Assembly (NCBI GenBank): GCA_942492025.1
Contig: CALODJ010000012.1
Coordinates: forward strand, 434,001 to 498,000
Direction of reading: 5' to 3'
DNA: 64,000 nt
DNA from: JABDQW01 sp942492025
GTDB lineage: Bacteria > Pseudomonadota > Gammaproteobacteria > SZUA-229
The position numbers and the translations under genes are program-made. This document shows positions 55,707 to 64,000 of the stretch, piece by piece (the first letter of the stretch is position 1; each line of letters starts with the position of its first letter). The notes under the pieces are model-generated. The model was given only the letters and a program-made list of their open reading frames with translations, made no database searches and was not told where the DNA came from.

Positions 55707-56975
55707 CTATGCCGGGACCAGACGCATGGTCCCGTCAGCCTTCAGCTGTACGCCTGTGTGGAGCTGTCTTCCCTGCCAGTTGAGCATATCAGCCAGCCAT
55801 TGAGCATCAACAACACCTGCGCGATTAACGCGCAGGTTTTTAATCTGCGTCGGGACCAGCTCAAAATCGACCAGATCACCGCTTGCTGCATCCAGTGTGA
55901 CGAAATACATCAGGCTCAGATCGCTCCTGAACGTTTCATAGCCGCTGATGCCTTCGTAGTCGTTGATAAAATCCCCGCAGCCATAGATGATGGGCCGGTC
56001 GCGATAGATTTCGATGCCTTTGGGGTGGTGCGATGAATGGCCGTGGACGATGGCCACATCGGCTTGATCGATCAGGCCGCGGGCAAAACGCGTCTGTTCG
56101 ACAGGGATCTGATAGCCCCAGTTACCACCCCAGTGAATCGATGCGATAACGATATCGCTATCGCGCTTGACAGCAGCTATCTGCTGTCTGATCTGACCGA
56201 CGGTTCGTGTTGACAGGTCATACAGCACGTTAATGCCGGCCTGGTTTTCTTCAGCCTGCCAGTTGTAGGGGATGCCACTGCTGATGTGTCCGAATGAAAA
56301 TAACAGGACGCGCCCTTTTCCCGGTAGTTCAAACACCGCGGGTGCCAGCGCTTCGTCAATGTTGCCACCGGCACCGGCCGTTTTGATGTTTGCCCGTTGT
56401 AATGTCGACAAGGTTTCCTTGAGTCCCTCATAGCCCCAGTCCATTACGTGGTTATTAGCCAGGGCGCAGCCGTCGATGGCGGCGGCCTTAAGGCACGGGA
56501 TGTTGTGTGGGTGCATACGGTAGTTGATGCCTTTGCCGTGCCAGACATCGTCGCTGCGGGTGATACTGGTTTCAAGATTAATGATGCGCAGGTCCGGTGA
56601 TATACGTTCAAACTCGGCCAGGGCATCACCCCAGATATAGGAAAAGGGTACCGGTTTCGGTATCGGTCCCGTTGCTCTCTCCGCCAGCTTCACATACATC
56701 CGGGCGTCCTGAATAGAGCGCTCATAAATCGCCGGTTGACCGGGATGCGGCAATATCTGATCAATCGCACGGCCGGTCATCACATCGCCACACAGAAAAA
56801 CAGTGATCACTGGGGCATTATTCTGTTTTTCAGGCTTGTGTTCTTTCATCGGCGCTGGAGGTCTTTGCAGCTGCCCGTGCCGATTGGCACCATCGGGCTG
56901 TGCCGGTAGTGTTGCAGGCAGTAGCAGCGCAGCCAGGCTGCTGGCGGCGTGGTTGAGAAACTTTCTGCGTTTCAT
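55707..56975 (-). CDS. CapA-like metallophosphatase-fold protein, Tat-exported
   Basis: 422 aa. An N-terminal twin-arginine signal (KRRKFLNHAASSLAALLLPA) predicts folded export. The CapA/YwtB domain (about 55-400) has VFLCGDVMTGR, NLETSI, CALANNHVMDWG, SIHWGGNWGYQ and AIVHGHSSHHPKGIEIY...IIYGCGDFINDY, with Asp/His/Asn residues of the two-metal phosphoesterase fold. Family members occur with poly-gamma-glutamate capsule genes, but no pgsB/C is here, so a capsule role is unproven. One base separates it from the downstream kinase-tRNase Z gene. Confidence 0.88.
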   Translation of the reverse strand: MKRRKFLNHAASSLAALLLPATLPAQPDGANRHGQLQRPPAPMKEHKPEKQNNAPVITVFLCGDVMTGRAIDQILPHPGQPAIYERSIQDARMYVKLAERATGPIPKPVPFSYIWGDALAEFERISPDLRIINLETSITRSDDVWHGKGINYRMHPHNIPCLKAAAIDGCALANNHVMDWGYEGLKETLSTLQRANIKTAGAGGNIDEALAPAVFELPGKGRVLLFSFGHISSGIPYNWQAEENQAGINVLYDLSTRTVGQIRQQIAAVKRDSDIVIASIHWGGNWGYQIPVEQTRFARGLIDQADVAIVHGHSSHHPKGIEIYRDRPIIYGCGDFINDYEGISGYETFRSDLSLMYFVTLDAASGDLVDFELVPTQIKNLRVNRAGVVDAQWLADMLNWQGRQLHTGVQLKADGTMRLVPA

Positions 56976-57215
56976 GTTATCGGTAAATGCCTTGTGCGAT
57001 TGAGCTTATTTTGATCGCCGTTTCGATGTATTTCAATGGCTTGTTCGCTAGATGAACAGGGCAATACAAATCCTCTGCAAAGCTGCGCCTGGCCCACCGT
57101 GAGAATCGATCACGTTCAATCAGGATGAATCGGAAGATATCCATGCGAACGCTTAAAACGAAATCACCGGTAGCGGATACACATAAGGAAACGCCGATTT
57201 AATCAGAGTTACCGT

Positions 57216-57326
57216 GCGGCATATGGATGTGCCGCCATTTTCAATCACATAGATGATTGAAAATGAAGAAAAATAAAAAAGCGCATTTTTATTTTTCGTG
57301 CTCTGATAATTCCTGGCTGGAATTAT
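57216..57326. other. Cluster of four consecutive stem-loops
   Basis: Perfect inverted repeats follow one another: GCGGCA/TGCCGC (57216-57235), TTTTCAATCA/TGATTGAAAA (57238-57263), AAAAATAAAAA/TTTTTATTTTT (57269-57296) and ATAATTCC/GGAATTAT (57306-57326). They lie in the 882-bp gap upstream of the capA-like gene. Could be an RNA leader, a small RNA or an attenuator region; no promoter assigned. Confidence 0.6.
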
Positions 57327-57575
57327 TCAGAACTTCCATAAATAGATCGGTTATAAAATGGTAATAAAAACGAAATATTACGTTAATGTCGCTGTCATGT
57401 TTTTACTCTAGTTTACACAGCCGTCAATATCCAGTCATTTTGTAAATCCAATTGAGCTGACAAATAACCCGAGGAAAATAATGAAACGGGGGTTCAGGGA
57501 TGAGCCTCCGTTCTTCTTTTTCAATGTCTGAGCTGATTACTCGCATCAACGCTTGTGTCATTCACCACAAACTCA

Positions 57576-57709
57576 CCCGAATATTGCACGAAGGCGGACG
57601 CGCAAGCTTGTGAATTCGTTGCTATTTTAATCACCTGAAAGTCAATCAACGAGGTTTGTCGCGGTGACAGCTTGCGCGTGAAATCCAAATCCTTCGTGCA
57701 ATATCGGGG
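57576..57709. repeat. MITE-like element with ATATTGCACGAAGG arms
   Basis: The left arm CCCGAATATTGCACGAAGG (57576-57594) and right arm CCTTCGTGCAATATCGGGG (57691-57709) are near-perfect complements. A second inner pair (GCGCAAGCT / AGCTTGCGC) extends the fold. 134 bp, no ORF. A single arm recurs at 26533-26551. A family-B fragment lies at 57814-57840. Confidence 0.8.
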
Positions 57710-57857
57710 CTAGTTCATATCACATTCGTTTCAGATGGCAACCTCTGTCTTACATACCAGATGCTTGAGCCTTAATGATGGTCTGAGACGAAATAGCGTT
57801 GACTAAAGTTTTTCTCTGCACCTCGGCGCCTCCGCGGTGAGTATATTTGTGACCGGT

Positions 57858-58700
57858 CTATTCCCGAACCTCGATGTCCAGCGTGAAATCCAGCTGGCTG
57901 CTTGCGCCCCTTTTGCTGAAACTGCCGCTTACCGGCATCGTGTCACGCGGATGTGCCGCGGCGGCAACAGTGACATGGGTATCGGCGACCGTTTCGCCAT
58001 GGGTAGGGTCGAAGCCGCGCCAGCCGGCGCCTGCCAGATACACTTCCGGCCAGGCGTGCAAATAGCGTCGCTCGCGTTTGCCGTCGCCACGCTGGTAACC
58101 ACTGGCAAAGCGCGATGGAATACCTTCTGCGCGACAACAATCGACGAACAGCAGCGATAAATCCCGACAGGCGCCGCGACGGATCTGTAGCGTGTGCGCC
58201 GGTTTATACGGTTCGCCGCTGTGCCGTATGATGTGGTCGAAACCATCGAATAGCGCCCGGTTGAGCTGATCGAGAAAAGCGAGCGTGTCGCGTTCAGCGG
58301 CCAGACTGAGATTTGCGGCGAATGCCGTCACCGTATCGTCGACGTCGATACGTTCCAGGTAAGCCCGTGCACAGGCGCCATCCTGGGACAGCTTGATGGG
58401 AAGTGTCTGCGCGCCGGGCTCGAGAATGAAATTGAACGCGTTAGGACGCAAGGTTTCAACCTGCATATCCACATCGACCTCGAGAAACTCCGTGTCGCCA
58501 TCGAACCATACCTGGGTCACACGGTTACCTTCAAGATCGATATGATCATTCTGTCCAACGGGGACCGGCGTAATGTTTATACGATAATCATGCACATGCT
58601 GGGCACCGTCCTCGCGCGGGCGGAAACGCAACTGTTGTGGATTGAGGCTCACCGGTGATGAGTAACGATAGATCGTCTGGTGATGAATATTGAAGTGCAT
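57858..58700 (-). CDS. Transglutaminase-like protein (N-terminal beta domain type)
   Basis: 280 aa. N-terminal Bact_transglu_N domain (FNIHHQTIYRYSSPVSLNPQQLRFRPRED), then a core with Cys in RRGACRDLSLLFVDCCRAEG, His in YLHAWPEVYLAG and Asp in GFDPTHGETVADTHVTVAAAAH. The ending FTLDIEVRE fits the family's terminal strand. Cytoplasmic by lack of a signal. Paired with another transglutaminase-like gene 37 bp upstream; partners of the ATP-grasp/alpha-E system elsewhere in the window. Confidence 0.92.
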   Translation of the reverse strand: MHFNIHHQTIYRYSSPVSLNPQQLRFRPREDGAQHVHDYRINITPVPVGQNDHIDLEGNRVTQVWFDGDTEFLEVDVDMQVETLRPNAFNFILEPGAQTLPIKLSQDGACARAYLERIDVDDTVTAFAANLSLAAERDTLAFLDQLNRALFDGFDHIIRHSGEPYKPAHTLQIRRGACRDLSLLFVDCCRAEGIPSRFASGYQRGDGKRERRYLHAWPEVYLAGAGWRGFDPTHGETVADTHVTVAAAAHPRDTMPVSGSFSKRGASSQLDFTLDIEVRE

Positions 58701-58737
58701 GAAGAAAAATCAGTGTCAGTGCAAGATCACATAAAAG

Positions 58738-59535
58738 TTAGCTTTCTTCGTTGTAAATTCGCTCCACCCTCACACTCTGTGAAACTGGATAGACCGGTGG
58801 TCCAAACTGATTATAGATAGCGACATCGGCGGCGTCACGGCCATAGCCGACGGCGACATATCCTCCATGGAGCTCGGCCTGTGTTGCATCGAACGTATAC
58901 CAGCGACCACCGACATAGGCCTCGAACCAGGCGTGCAGGTCCATCGGCTCCAGTCCGTCCAGATAACCGACCACCATGCGCGCCGGAATACTCAGACTGC
59001 GGCACAGGGCAATTGCGATGTGCGCCAGGTCACGGCAAACACCGTATTGCCTGGAATTAACCTCGCCAGCGGTTACCGCTAGATCACTGCTGCCGGGGAG
59101 ATAGCTGATATTATGCCGAATCCACGACACGATGGCCGCGACCTGGTTATAACCCAGTAGCTCATTTGCGGTGATCTCCGCCGCCATTTGACCGAATGTA
59201 TCGGACTCACAGTAGCGGCTGGGCAACAGATAACTGAGTACGGCATCGGGCAGGTACTGTATCTCGATGAACGGTGCACCGTATGCCTGGTCAACCGTGT
59301 CCGCTGTCATTACCAGAGCGCTCGTTCGTATCTTGAAATTGCCGGGGGGCGCGATGAGTCGCTGGCAGAGGTTGCCGTAGTTATCGGTAAATTCAAAAAC
59401 CTGCACACTCGGCTCCAGTCGGTATTCCTCTCGCGCAATCCACTGCTGGGCACCACTGCGTGGACGTAGCATCAACACAAAAGGTGCAGCGACGCTTACC
59501 TCGAAAGTCAGGTCACAGTTTGTTTTTAGCCACAT
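58738..59535 (-). CDS. Transglutaminase-like protein (second of the pair)
   Basis: 265 aa from ATG 59535, chosen because the family begins near FEVSVAAPFVLMLRPRSGAQQWIAREEYRLEP; a longer frame to 59694 has an unrelated basic N-terminus. The core has Cys in YGVCRDLAHIAIALCRSLSIP, His in PMDLHAWFEAYVGGRWYTF and Asp in FDATQAELHGGYVAVGYGRDAADVA. The related protein at 37.7 kb has the same GRDYADVA ending block. Likely peptidase/amidase activity by family. Confidence 0.9.
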   Translation of the reverse strand: MWLKTNCDLTFEVSVAAPFVLMLRPRSGAQQWIAREEYRLEPSVQVFEFTDNYGNLCQRLIAPPGNFKIRTSALVMTADTVDQAYGAPFIEIQYLPDAVLSYLLPSRYCESDTFGQMAAEITANELLGYNQVAAIVSWIRHNISYLPGSSDLAVTAGEVNSRQYGVCRDLAHIAIALCRSLSIPARMVVGYLDGLEPMDLHAWFEAYVGGRWYTFDATQAELHGGYVAVGYGRDAADVAIYNQFGPPVYPVSQSVRVERIYNEES

Positions 59536-59764
59536 TTGGTTGTGTTCTGCAAGACAATGTTCTAACTGTAGACTGTAACATATTTTAGTGTTGCACACGC
59601 TTGATTCAGCATGCAGGCGATGATCATCGGATTCGCACGCAGGATGCTTTATCGTCAATGAGTACCGCAGATATGGCCTGGAATATCGTGTCATACCTCT
59701 GCGACGGCTGCCTTGTGCGCACGACGTATCCAGCGAGATCTTGCATAGTGAAAATCAGGTTCGA

Positions 59765-60160
59765 ATGAATAATAAGCACATGAGTGACAAGATGTTAAAA
59801 CGTAAAGGGCATTATTTCGGGACTGAAATAAATGAGATATGGTGGAAGCGTTACAGGAGGGATAAATTGTTCGCGCGTGGTACAGGCGAGTATTGGTATG
59901 ATGACCGCGTTTTTTGTTTCAGGCGATACCTGACGAAAGCGCCCATTATATTGAGTTATACCAACATCATCGAGCTTAAAACCGGGCATTGGCATGCCGG
60001 CAAATGGGGTGGCGGGCGCCCGATACTTAAAATTATCTGGCAACAGGATGATGTCAGACTGAGTTCAGGATTTCTACTGTCGCGTCACAGGGATGTTCAT
60101 CGGAAGATATTGCAGCAGCTCCAAAACGCTATCCATGCGATAAAAAAGCAACGAAGTTGA
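59765..60160 (+). CDS. Uncharacterised protein, possible PH-like fold
   Basis: 131 aa from ATG 59765, with AGG five bases upstream; TTG 59741 is an alternative. Basic (many Lys, Arg, His) and rich in aromatics: EINEIWWKRYRRDKLFARGTGEYWYDDRVFCFRRYLT, then PIILSYTNIIELKTG and LKIIWQQDDVRLSSGFLLSRHRD. A final helix (HRKILQQLQNAIHAIKK) after six or seven strands recalls bacterial PH domains, without certainty. Function unknown. Confidence 0.65.
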   Translation: MNNKHMSDKMLKRKGHYFGTEINEIWWKRYRRDKLFARGTGEYWYDDRVFCFRRYLTKAPIILSYTNIIELKTGHWHAGKWGGGRPILKIIWQQDDVRLSSGFLLSRHRDVHRKILQQLQNAIHAIKKQRS

Positions 60161-60219
60161 GGATGTTGGGGTATTTTCAGAATTCAAAGGGAATGCCCTT
60201 CACGCGAATTGAAGTGAGG

Positions 60220-60293
60220 TAGGGTGCGCCGCGCGCACCACTGTGCAACAATCATGCGTGTTGTACTGATTTCGGTGCGCACGGCGCACCCCA
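60220..60293. repeat. Interspersed hairpin repeat, family A (copy 4)
   Basis: Left arm TAGGGTGCGCCGCGCGCACC (60220-60239) and right arm GGTGCGCACGGCGCACCCCA (60274-60293), one or two mismatches, 34-bp loop. The rest of the 60161-60622 gap shows nothing I recognise. Confidence 0.9.
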
Positions 60294-60622
60294 CGATATA
60301 TACGCTTTATTTCATCAACGAAATACGTAACACATACCATTGCGAGAGACATTCACTGTATCAGCTGACTGATCATGGGCGTATCTTGCCGTTCATTAAG
60401 GCAACCAGGGTCTGCGTTAATCTGAGGCTGTCAGTCACAGCTGATCCTGACGAAGGCCTATGCTATGTTATTGATTCTAGAAATGATCTTAATTGATGTT
60501 CGAAATGTACTATATAAGTATATGAAATATTGGATGAATTAATCTATCAGTCTTCGCTGTTGTTTTCACTCTGCCGGCAACCGCAGGGGCGTATTAAGCG
60601 TGCATGACTGAAATTTATTGAC

Positions 60623-61363
60623 ATGAATAAAAATCACTTCAGTTTTGTTATGCTGGCCGCACTATCGTCAGTTATTGTTCTCAGCACCTGCTGGGAGTTC
60701 TGGCTCGAAGATGCTATCGCCGGTGCAATGATTACCGGGCATGAGCCTGAAAGCTTTGGCAGAAGAATCGAGTATGTCATCTCAATTACCGTATTTGTCG
60801 CGATTTCACTGATTTTTCCAGCGCTGGTTGGATTTAGATTAATTGATAACCATAATCGGCTGACTGACGAGATCAAACGCCTGTCAGAGCAGGACTATCT
60901 CACAGGACTGAACAACAGAAGAAAAATACACGAAATCATCGAGAATGAAATCTTCCGGTCAAAGCGTTATGACACGGTATTTACGGTCATTTTACTCGAC
61001 ATCGATGATTTCAAGTCGACGAATGATACCTTGGGTCACAATGTGGGCGATCAGTTGCTCGTTGATATTTCAGACATCATTCGCAGCACGATTCGTGAGT
61101 CAGATTGTGTTGGTCGATGGGGTGGGGAGGAATTTCTCGTTTTCTGTCCCGAAACGGACATCGACGGAGCGGTGTCTCTGGCTGAAAAGCTGCGCGTGAA
61201 TATAGAGACCAATGCCTTTGAAAATGCGGGTTATAAGACAGCCAGCTTTGGCGTTGCACGTTTCACGCATGACGATACGGTAAAGGGCCTGATAAACCGG
61301 GCTGACGACGCCTTGTATTCAGCAAAATCATCGGGCAAGAACCAGGTGATCGCAAGTAGATAG
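60623..61363 (+). CDS. Membrane diguanylate cyclase (GGDEF)
   Basis: 246 aa. Two N-terminal transmembrane helices (about 7-27 and 50-72) enclose a short periplasmic loop. A GGDEF domain (about 85-245) follows: DYLTGLNNRRKI, LLDIDDFKSTNDTLGHNVGDQLL and the catalytic RWGGEEF. RESD five residues before GGEEF is an intact inhibitory I-site, so product (c-di-GMP) feedback is expected. The signal sensed by the ~20-residue loop is unknown. Monocistronic. Confidence 0.93.
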   Translation: MNKNHFSFVMLAALSSVIVLSTCWEFWLEDAIAGAMITGHEPESFGRRIEYVISITVFVAISLIFPALVGFRLIDNHNRLTDEIKRLSEQDYLTGLNNRRKIHEIIENEIFRSKRYDTVFTVILLDIDDFKSTNDTLGHNVGDQLLVDISDIIRSTIRESDCVGRWGGEEFLVFCPETDIDGAVSLAEKLRVNIETNAFENAGYKTASFGVARFTHDDTVKGLINRADDALYSAKSSGKNQVIASR

Positions 61364-61621
61364 TTACGTATCACCTGGCATGACGGGTTTTGCTACGCAT
61401 GCAGCCAGGCGGCTATTCATGGAATTGATCAATGTCGCAAACCATCGCGAAAATTGATACAGGTCATTAAGATTAATAACATCTCCGATATATTATTTTT
61501 TGTAGTCCCGGATAAATTATTCACAGTTCAAGTCATAGACAGGGCGAATCCTATATCAGGCGAAAGCAGTAACAAGCGGAGTTACACTTAAGAGACTTAC
61601 ACATACAGGGGTAACAGTGAT

Positions 61622-61960
61622 ATGACACGAACTCCAAATCCTGAAGTCGACAGCTGGTATCATCATACCGAAAAGGCACAAAAGTTTCTGGTAACAGCTA
61701 TTGACGAGCATAGCGATACTGTTGAGATTCAGTATTTTGATGGTACGCTCGATGAATTTGATCTTTCCACGTGGTATGCAATGGACGTCGAATCTGTTGA
61801 GGCACCGGAAGACTGGACGGGCCCGGTTGATATGGATGATGATCTGAGTTCGATCGATGCGGAAATGAGCACAGAAGACTGGGACGCGCCTTACGATGAA
61901 GAAATGGAAAAACTACACGCTATATCAAAAAAATACGAAGTGCCATACGAAGACGAATAA
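61622..61960 (+). CDS. Small acidic protein of unknown function
   Basis: 112 aa, strongly acidic. N-terminal half PEVDSWYHHTEKAQKFLVTAIDEHSDTVEIQYFDGTLDEFDLSTWY looks like a small beta-fold found as conserved hypothetical proteins in sulfur-oxidising gammaproteobacteria (I believe DUF6763, not certain). The C-terminal ~45 residues are Asp/Glu-rich and probably disordered. Monocistronic. Confidence 0.75.
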   Translation: MTRTPNPEVDSWYHHTEKAQKFLVTAIDEHSDTVEIQYFDGTLDEFDLSTWYAMDVESVEAPEDWTGPVDMDDDLSSIDAEMSTEDWDAPYDEEMEKLHAISKKYEVPYEDE

Positions 61961-62041
61961 GCATCAGGCCACGGGCTTTTCGATCAAAATATGGTGCCTT
62001 TGCGGTGAGAGATCTTTGCAAGAGGTTGACACTTGAGATGA

Positions 62042-63484
62042 TTACACATTTCTGTTTGAGCTGACCAGCCCGATGTCTTCATAGTTTTGCACGATCTTAC
62101 CCAGAGCAAGTATGTAGCTGGCTGTACGGTAGTCTTTTACTTTAGGGTATTTTTTCATGACTTCGCGAATATCCTGAAAAGACATACGCATGGTGTCGTC
62201 CAGTCCGGAACGTACAAGATCCATCTCACTGGCACCGCTGACGAGCTTTTTGCGGGTAAGGTCGTCGACGTTTTTACCTGTCAGCTCACTCATGGTTGAT
62301 ACCAGAGACTCGCCCCGTAACGCATCATACTGGCGTTCCAGGCGGCCAAAGCGCATGTGCGAAATGTTGCGCGTCCACTCGAAGTATGAAACGGTCACGC
62401 CACCGACATTGGCATAGACATCGGGCAGGACCGTGATACCCCTTCTCCTCAGGATCTCGTCCGCCTCGTAGGTGACTGGCCCGTTTGCACCTTCAACGAC
62501 CATTTTTGCCTTGACTTGCATGGCGTTACCGGCATGAATCTGCGACTCCGTGGCCGCGGGTATCAGAATGTCGCAATCCATTTCGAGCGCGGCGGCGCCG
62601 TTTGCTGAAAAGGTACCGTCTGGGAAATCTTTTAGTCCACCCGACTCCACAAAATGCTGACGTACATCGTGAACATTCAGACCTTTATCATTGTACACAG
62701 CACCATCGCGTTCAATGATGGCGATGATTGTCACACCACACTCTTCAGCAAGCGCTTTTGCGGCGTGGAAGCCAACATTGCCCAGTCCCTGCACAACGAG
62801 TCGTTGGCCGGTCAGGCCGTCTGACAGACCGGCTTCCAGAACGAGCTCGGGATGACGAAAGAACTCCTGCAACGCGTATTGCAGTCCTTTGCCGGTCGCT
62901 TCAACGCGTCCAGGCACACCACCGTGGTTATGCGGTTTGCCGGTGACACAGGCTTCATGATTCAGCTCTTCTGGAAACAGTGTCTTGTAAGTATCGGCTA
63001 TCCACATCATTTCACGAGAGGATGTGCCCATGTCGGGTGCGGGGACATTGGTTGCCGGGTGTATGAAATCCTTTCTCGCCAGTTCTATGGTGAATCGTCG
63101 AGTGATTTCATGCAATTCATCCTCGTCATAATGTTCCGGGTTGATCATCAGACCGCCTTTGGCACCCCCGAATGGAATGTCAGCAATGGCGCACTTGTAA
63201 GTCATTAGTGCCGCCAGCGCTTCGACTTCGTCCATACCCACCTTCGGGGAATAACGCAGTCCGCCTTTCGCCGGCAAGCGATGTGCGCTGTGGATCGCCC
63301 ACCATCCACTGATGACTTCGGTTCTGTGTCTGAGTTTGACCGGAAACTTGAGCTGTAACACGGCGTTACAGGCTTTCACGACCTTGATGGTATCAGGGCT
63401 CAGATTCATAGCCAGGGCAGCACGGTCGACCATCAGGTCGACGCCTTCTCGAAATGTCATACTTTCCTTAACGATGCTATTCAT
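62042..63484 (-). CDS. gdhA: NAD-type glutamate dehydrogenase (Glu/Leu/Phe/Val family)
   Basis: 480 aa. Reversibly deaminates glutamate to 2-oxoglutarate. GGLRYSPKVGMDEVEALAALMTYKCAIADIPFGGAKGG contains the substrate and catalytic lysines, DMGTSSREMMWIADTY is the family block, and GLGNVGFHAAKALAE is the nucleotide loop; no C-terminal extension. Glutamate is both nitrogen hub and osmolyte. Gene symbol by family; the coenzyme is inferred. It converges with the small acidic protein gene. Confidence 0.9.
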   Translation of the reverse strand: MNSIVKESMTFREGVDLMVDRAALAMNLSPDTIKVVKACNAVLQLKFPVKLRHRTEVISGWWAIHSAHRLPAKGGLRYSPKVGMDEVEALAALMTYKCAIADIPFGGAKGGLMINPEHYDEDELHEITRRFTIELARKDFIHPATNVPAPDMGTSSREMMWIADTYKTLFPEELNHEACVTGKPHNHGGVPGRVEATGKGLQYALQEFFRHPELVLEAGLSDGLTGQRLVVQGLGNVGFHAAKALAEECGVTIIAIIERDGAVYNDKGLNVHDVRQHFVESGGLKDFPDGTFSANGAAALEMDCDILIPAATESQIHAGNAMQVKAKMVVEGANGPVTYEADEILRRRGITVLPDVYANVGGVTVSYFEWTRNISHMRFGRLERQYDALRGESLVSTMSELTGKNVDDLTRKKLVSGASEMDLVRSGLDDTMRMSFQDIREVMKKYPKVKDYRTASYILALGKIVQNYEDIGLVSSNRNV

Positions 63485-63550
63485 GTTTGTTATGCTCCCC
63501 CAAGCGTGTTTAGCCTATTGTTACAAAGAAGTCGATTACGGGCGACCTGT

Positions 63551-63578
63551 ATTATATGATTAATGGTTGCTGGCCAAA
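63551..63578 (-). promoter_or_regulatory. Possible sigma-70 promoter of the glutamate dehydrogenase gene
   Basis: On the minus strand TATAAT is at 63556-63551 with TTTGGC about 16 bp upstream, 67 bp before the start codon. The -10 is perfect; the -35 is weak. Confidence 0.4.
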
Positions 63579-63739
63579 TGAAAGTGACCGGCTAACGAAT
63601 ACAACATTTTGCCCGATTGCCGATATTTAGCCATGGACATCATTGCTGGATATGTTGGTTAATTTGTTGATTGTATCCACGTTATGGAAATTTTTTTTCC
63701 GCAGAGGCGCAGAGAAAGCTGCAGGTTTTCGGAGCAGAA

Positions 63740-64000
63740 ATGAAAGATTGGGTAACGATTAAGTCAGTGTCCCTGGTGTGCGGTATTTTCACCCTCTTGT
63801 TCACATTCTCGACGTTGACGGCTGAACAGCAGAGTGTTCGCCCGGGCATCAATCGCCACTACCAAAATCCCGATTGGCAACAATGGGTCCAAACCTTCGA
63901 GCGTCCGGGCAGGGAAGTGTACGATAGGCGTCACGCTATCGTGGATGCCACGGGTATCAGGCAGGGTATGCGTGTTGCTGATATCGGAGCCGGAACCGGG
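63740..64000 (+). CDS. Exported class I SAM-dependent methyltransferase (N-terminal part)
   Basis: 87 codons visible from ATG 63740, with GGAG five bases upstream. A signal peptide (SVSLVCGIFTLLFTFSTLTA) precedes HYQNPDWQQWVQTFERPGREVYDRRHAIVDATGI and RQGMRVADIGAGTG, the SAM-binding motif I. Periplasmic or membrane-bound methyltransferases of this type are known as conserved families without a firm substrate. It continues beyond the window. Confidence 0.85.
   Translation, partial: MKDWVTIKSVSLVCGIFTLLFTFSTLTAEQQSVRPGINRHYQNPDWQQWVQTFERPGREVYDRRHAIVDATGIRQGMRVADIGAGTG

Noticed and set aside
60224..60496. 90-codon plus-strand frame near 60.3 kb
   Set aside because: Starts inside a family-A repeat (RTAHPT peptide) and has no other coding sign.

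Overview
The window is a chromosomal stretch from a gammaproteobacterium. This rests on the TruD, AccA and TilS sequences, the Hox hydrogenase type, the PPP and glycogen gene types, and FNR-like and NtrC/sigma-54-like control sites. The genus cannot be fixed from the sequence. Capacity for sucrose synthesis alongside glycogen, an NAD-linked hydrogenase and acetate kinase would fit a salt-adapted, metabolically flexible (sulfur- or methane-oxidiser-like) bacterium that meets anoxia. There are no transposases, prophage genes or CRISPR arrays. Intergenic DNA carries several families of small hairpin repeats.

Layout. 1-8.1 kb: start of a TetR-type regulator, an SGNH esterase lipoprotein, truD, accA-tilS, a GyrI-like protein, a Bax-inhibitor-1 membrane protein and a PAS/sigma-54-type regulator whose ATPase motifs deviate from consensus. 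8.6-12.6 kb: tRNA-Ser(UGA), acetate kinase (apparently with an ATT start) and a first glycogen phosphorylase. 13.0-26.3 kb: an eight-gene run pgi-glk-glgC-GH57-malQ-glgB-glgA-glgP, overlapping stop-to-start from glk onward and preceded by a consensus FNR box. 26.7-34.8 kb: zwf-pgl followed by sps-spp-frk-ams, the sucrose synthesis and turnover set. Glucose units can thus move between glycogen, glucose phosphates, the oxidative pentose phosphate path (gnd lies at 51.2 kb, pgm at 48.9 kb) and sucrose.

35.1-43.1 kb holds two operons of circularly permuted ATP-grasp, alpha-E and transglutaminase-like proteins. Both have sigma-54-like promoters; the second has paired NtrC-like sites spaced and positioned as at E. 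coli glnAp2. Between them lie three tandem 111-bp repeats and a 4-hydroxyphenylpyruvate-dioxygenase-like protein of unknown substrate. 43.2-48.6 kb is a bidirectional NAD-reducing [NiFe] hydrogenase operon hoxFUYHW on the minus strand with an FNR-like box. 51.2-53.4 kb: gnd, a small membrane zinc-ribbon protein and a remnant of an AsmA-like gene.

53.7-57.0 kb is the most unusual locus. A Tat-exported CapA-like protein gene is followed after one base by a single gene joining a Clp1-like polynucleotide-kinase P-loop domain to a tRNase Z-like metallo-beta-lactamase domain. 57.9-59.5 kb: two more transglutaminase-like proteins. The window ends with small uncharacterised proteins, a membrane diguanylate cyclase, an NAD-type glutamate dehydrogenase and the start of an exported SAM-dependent methyltransferase.
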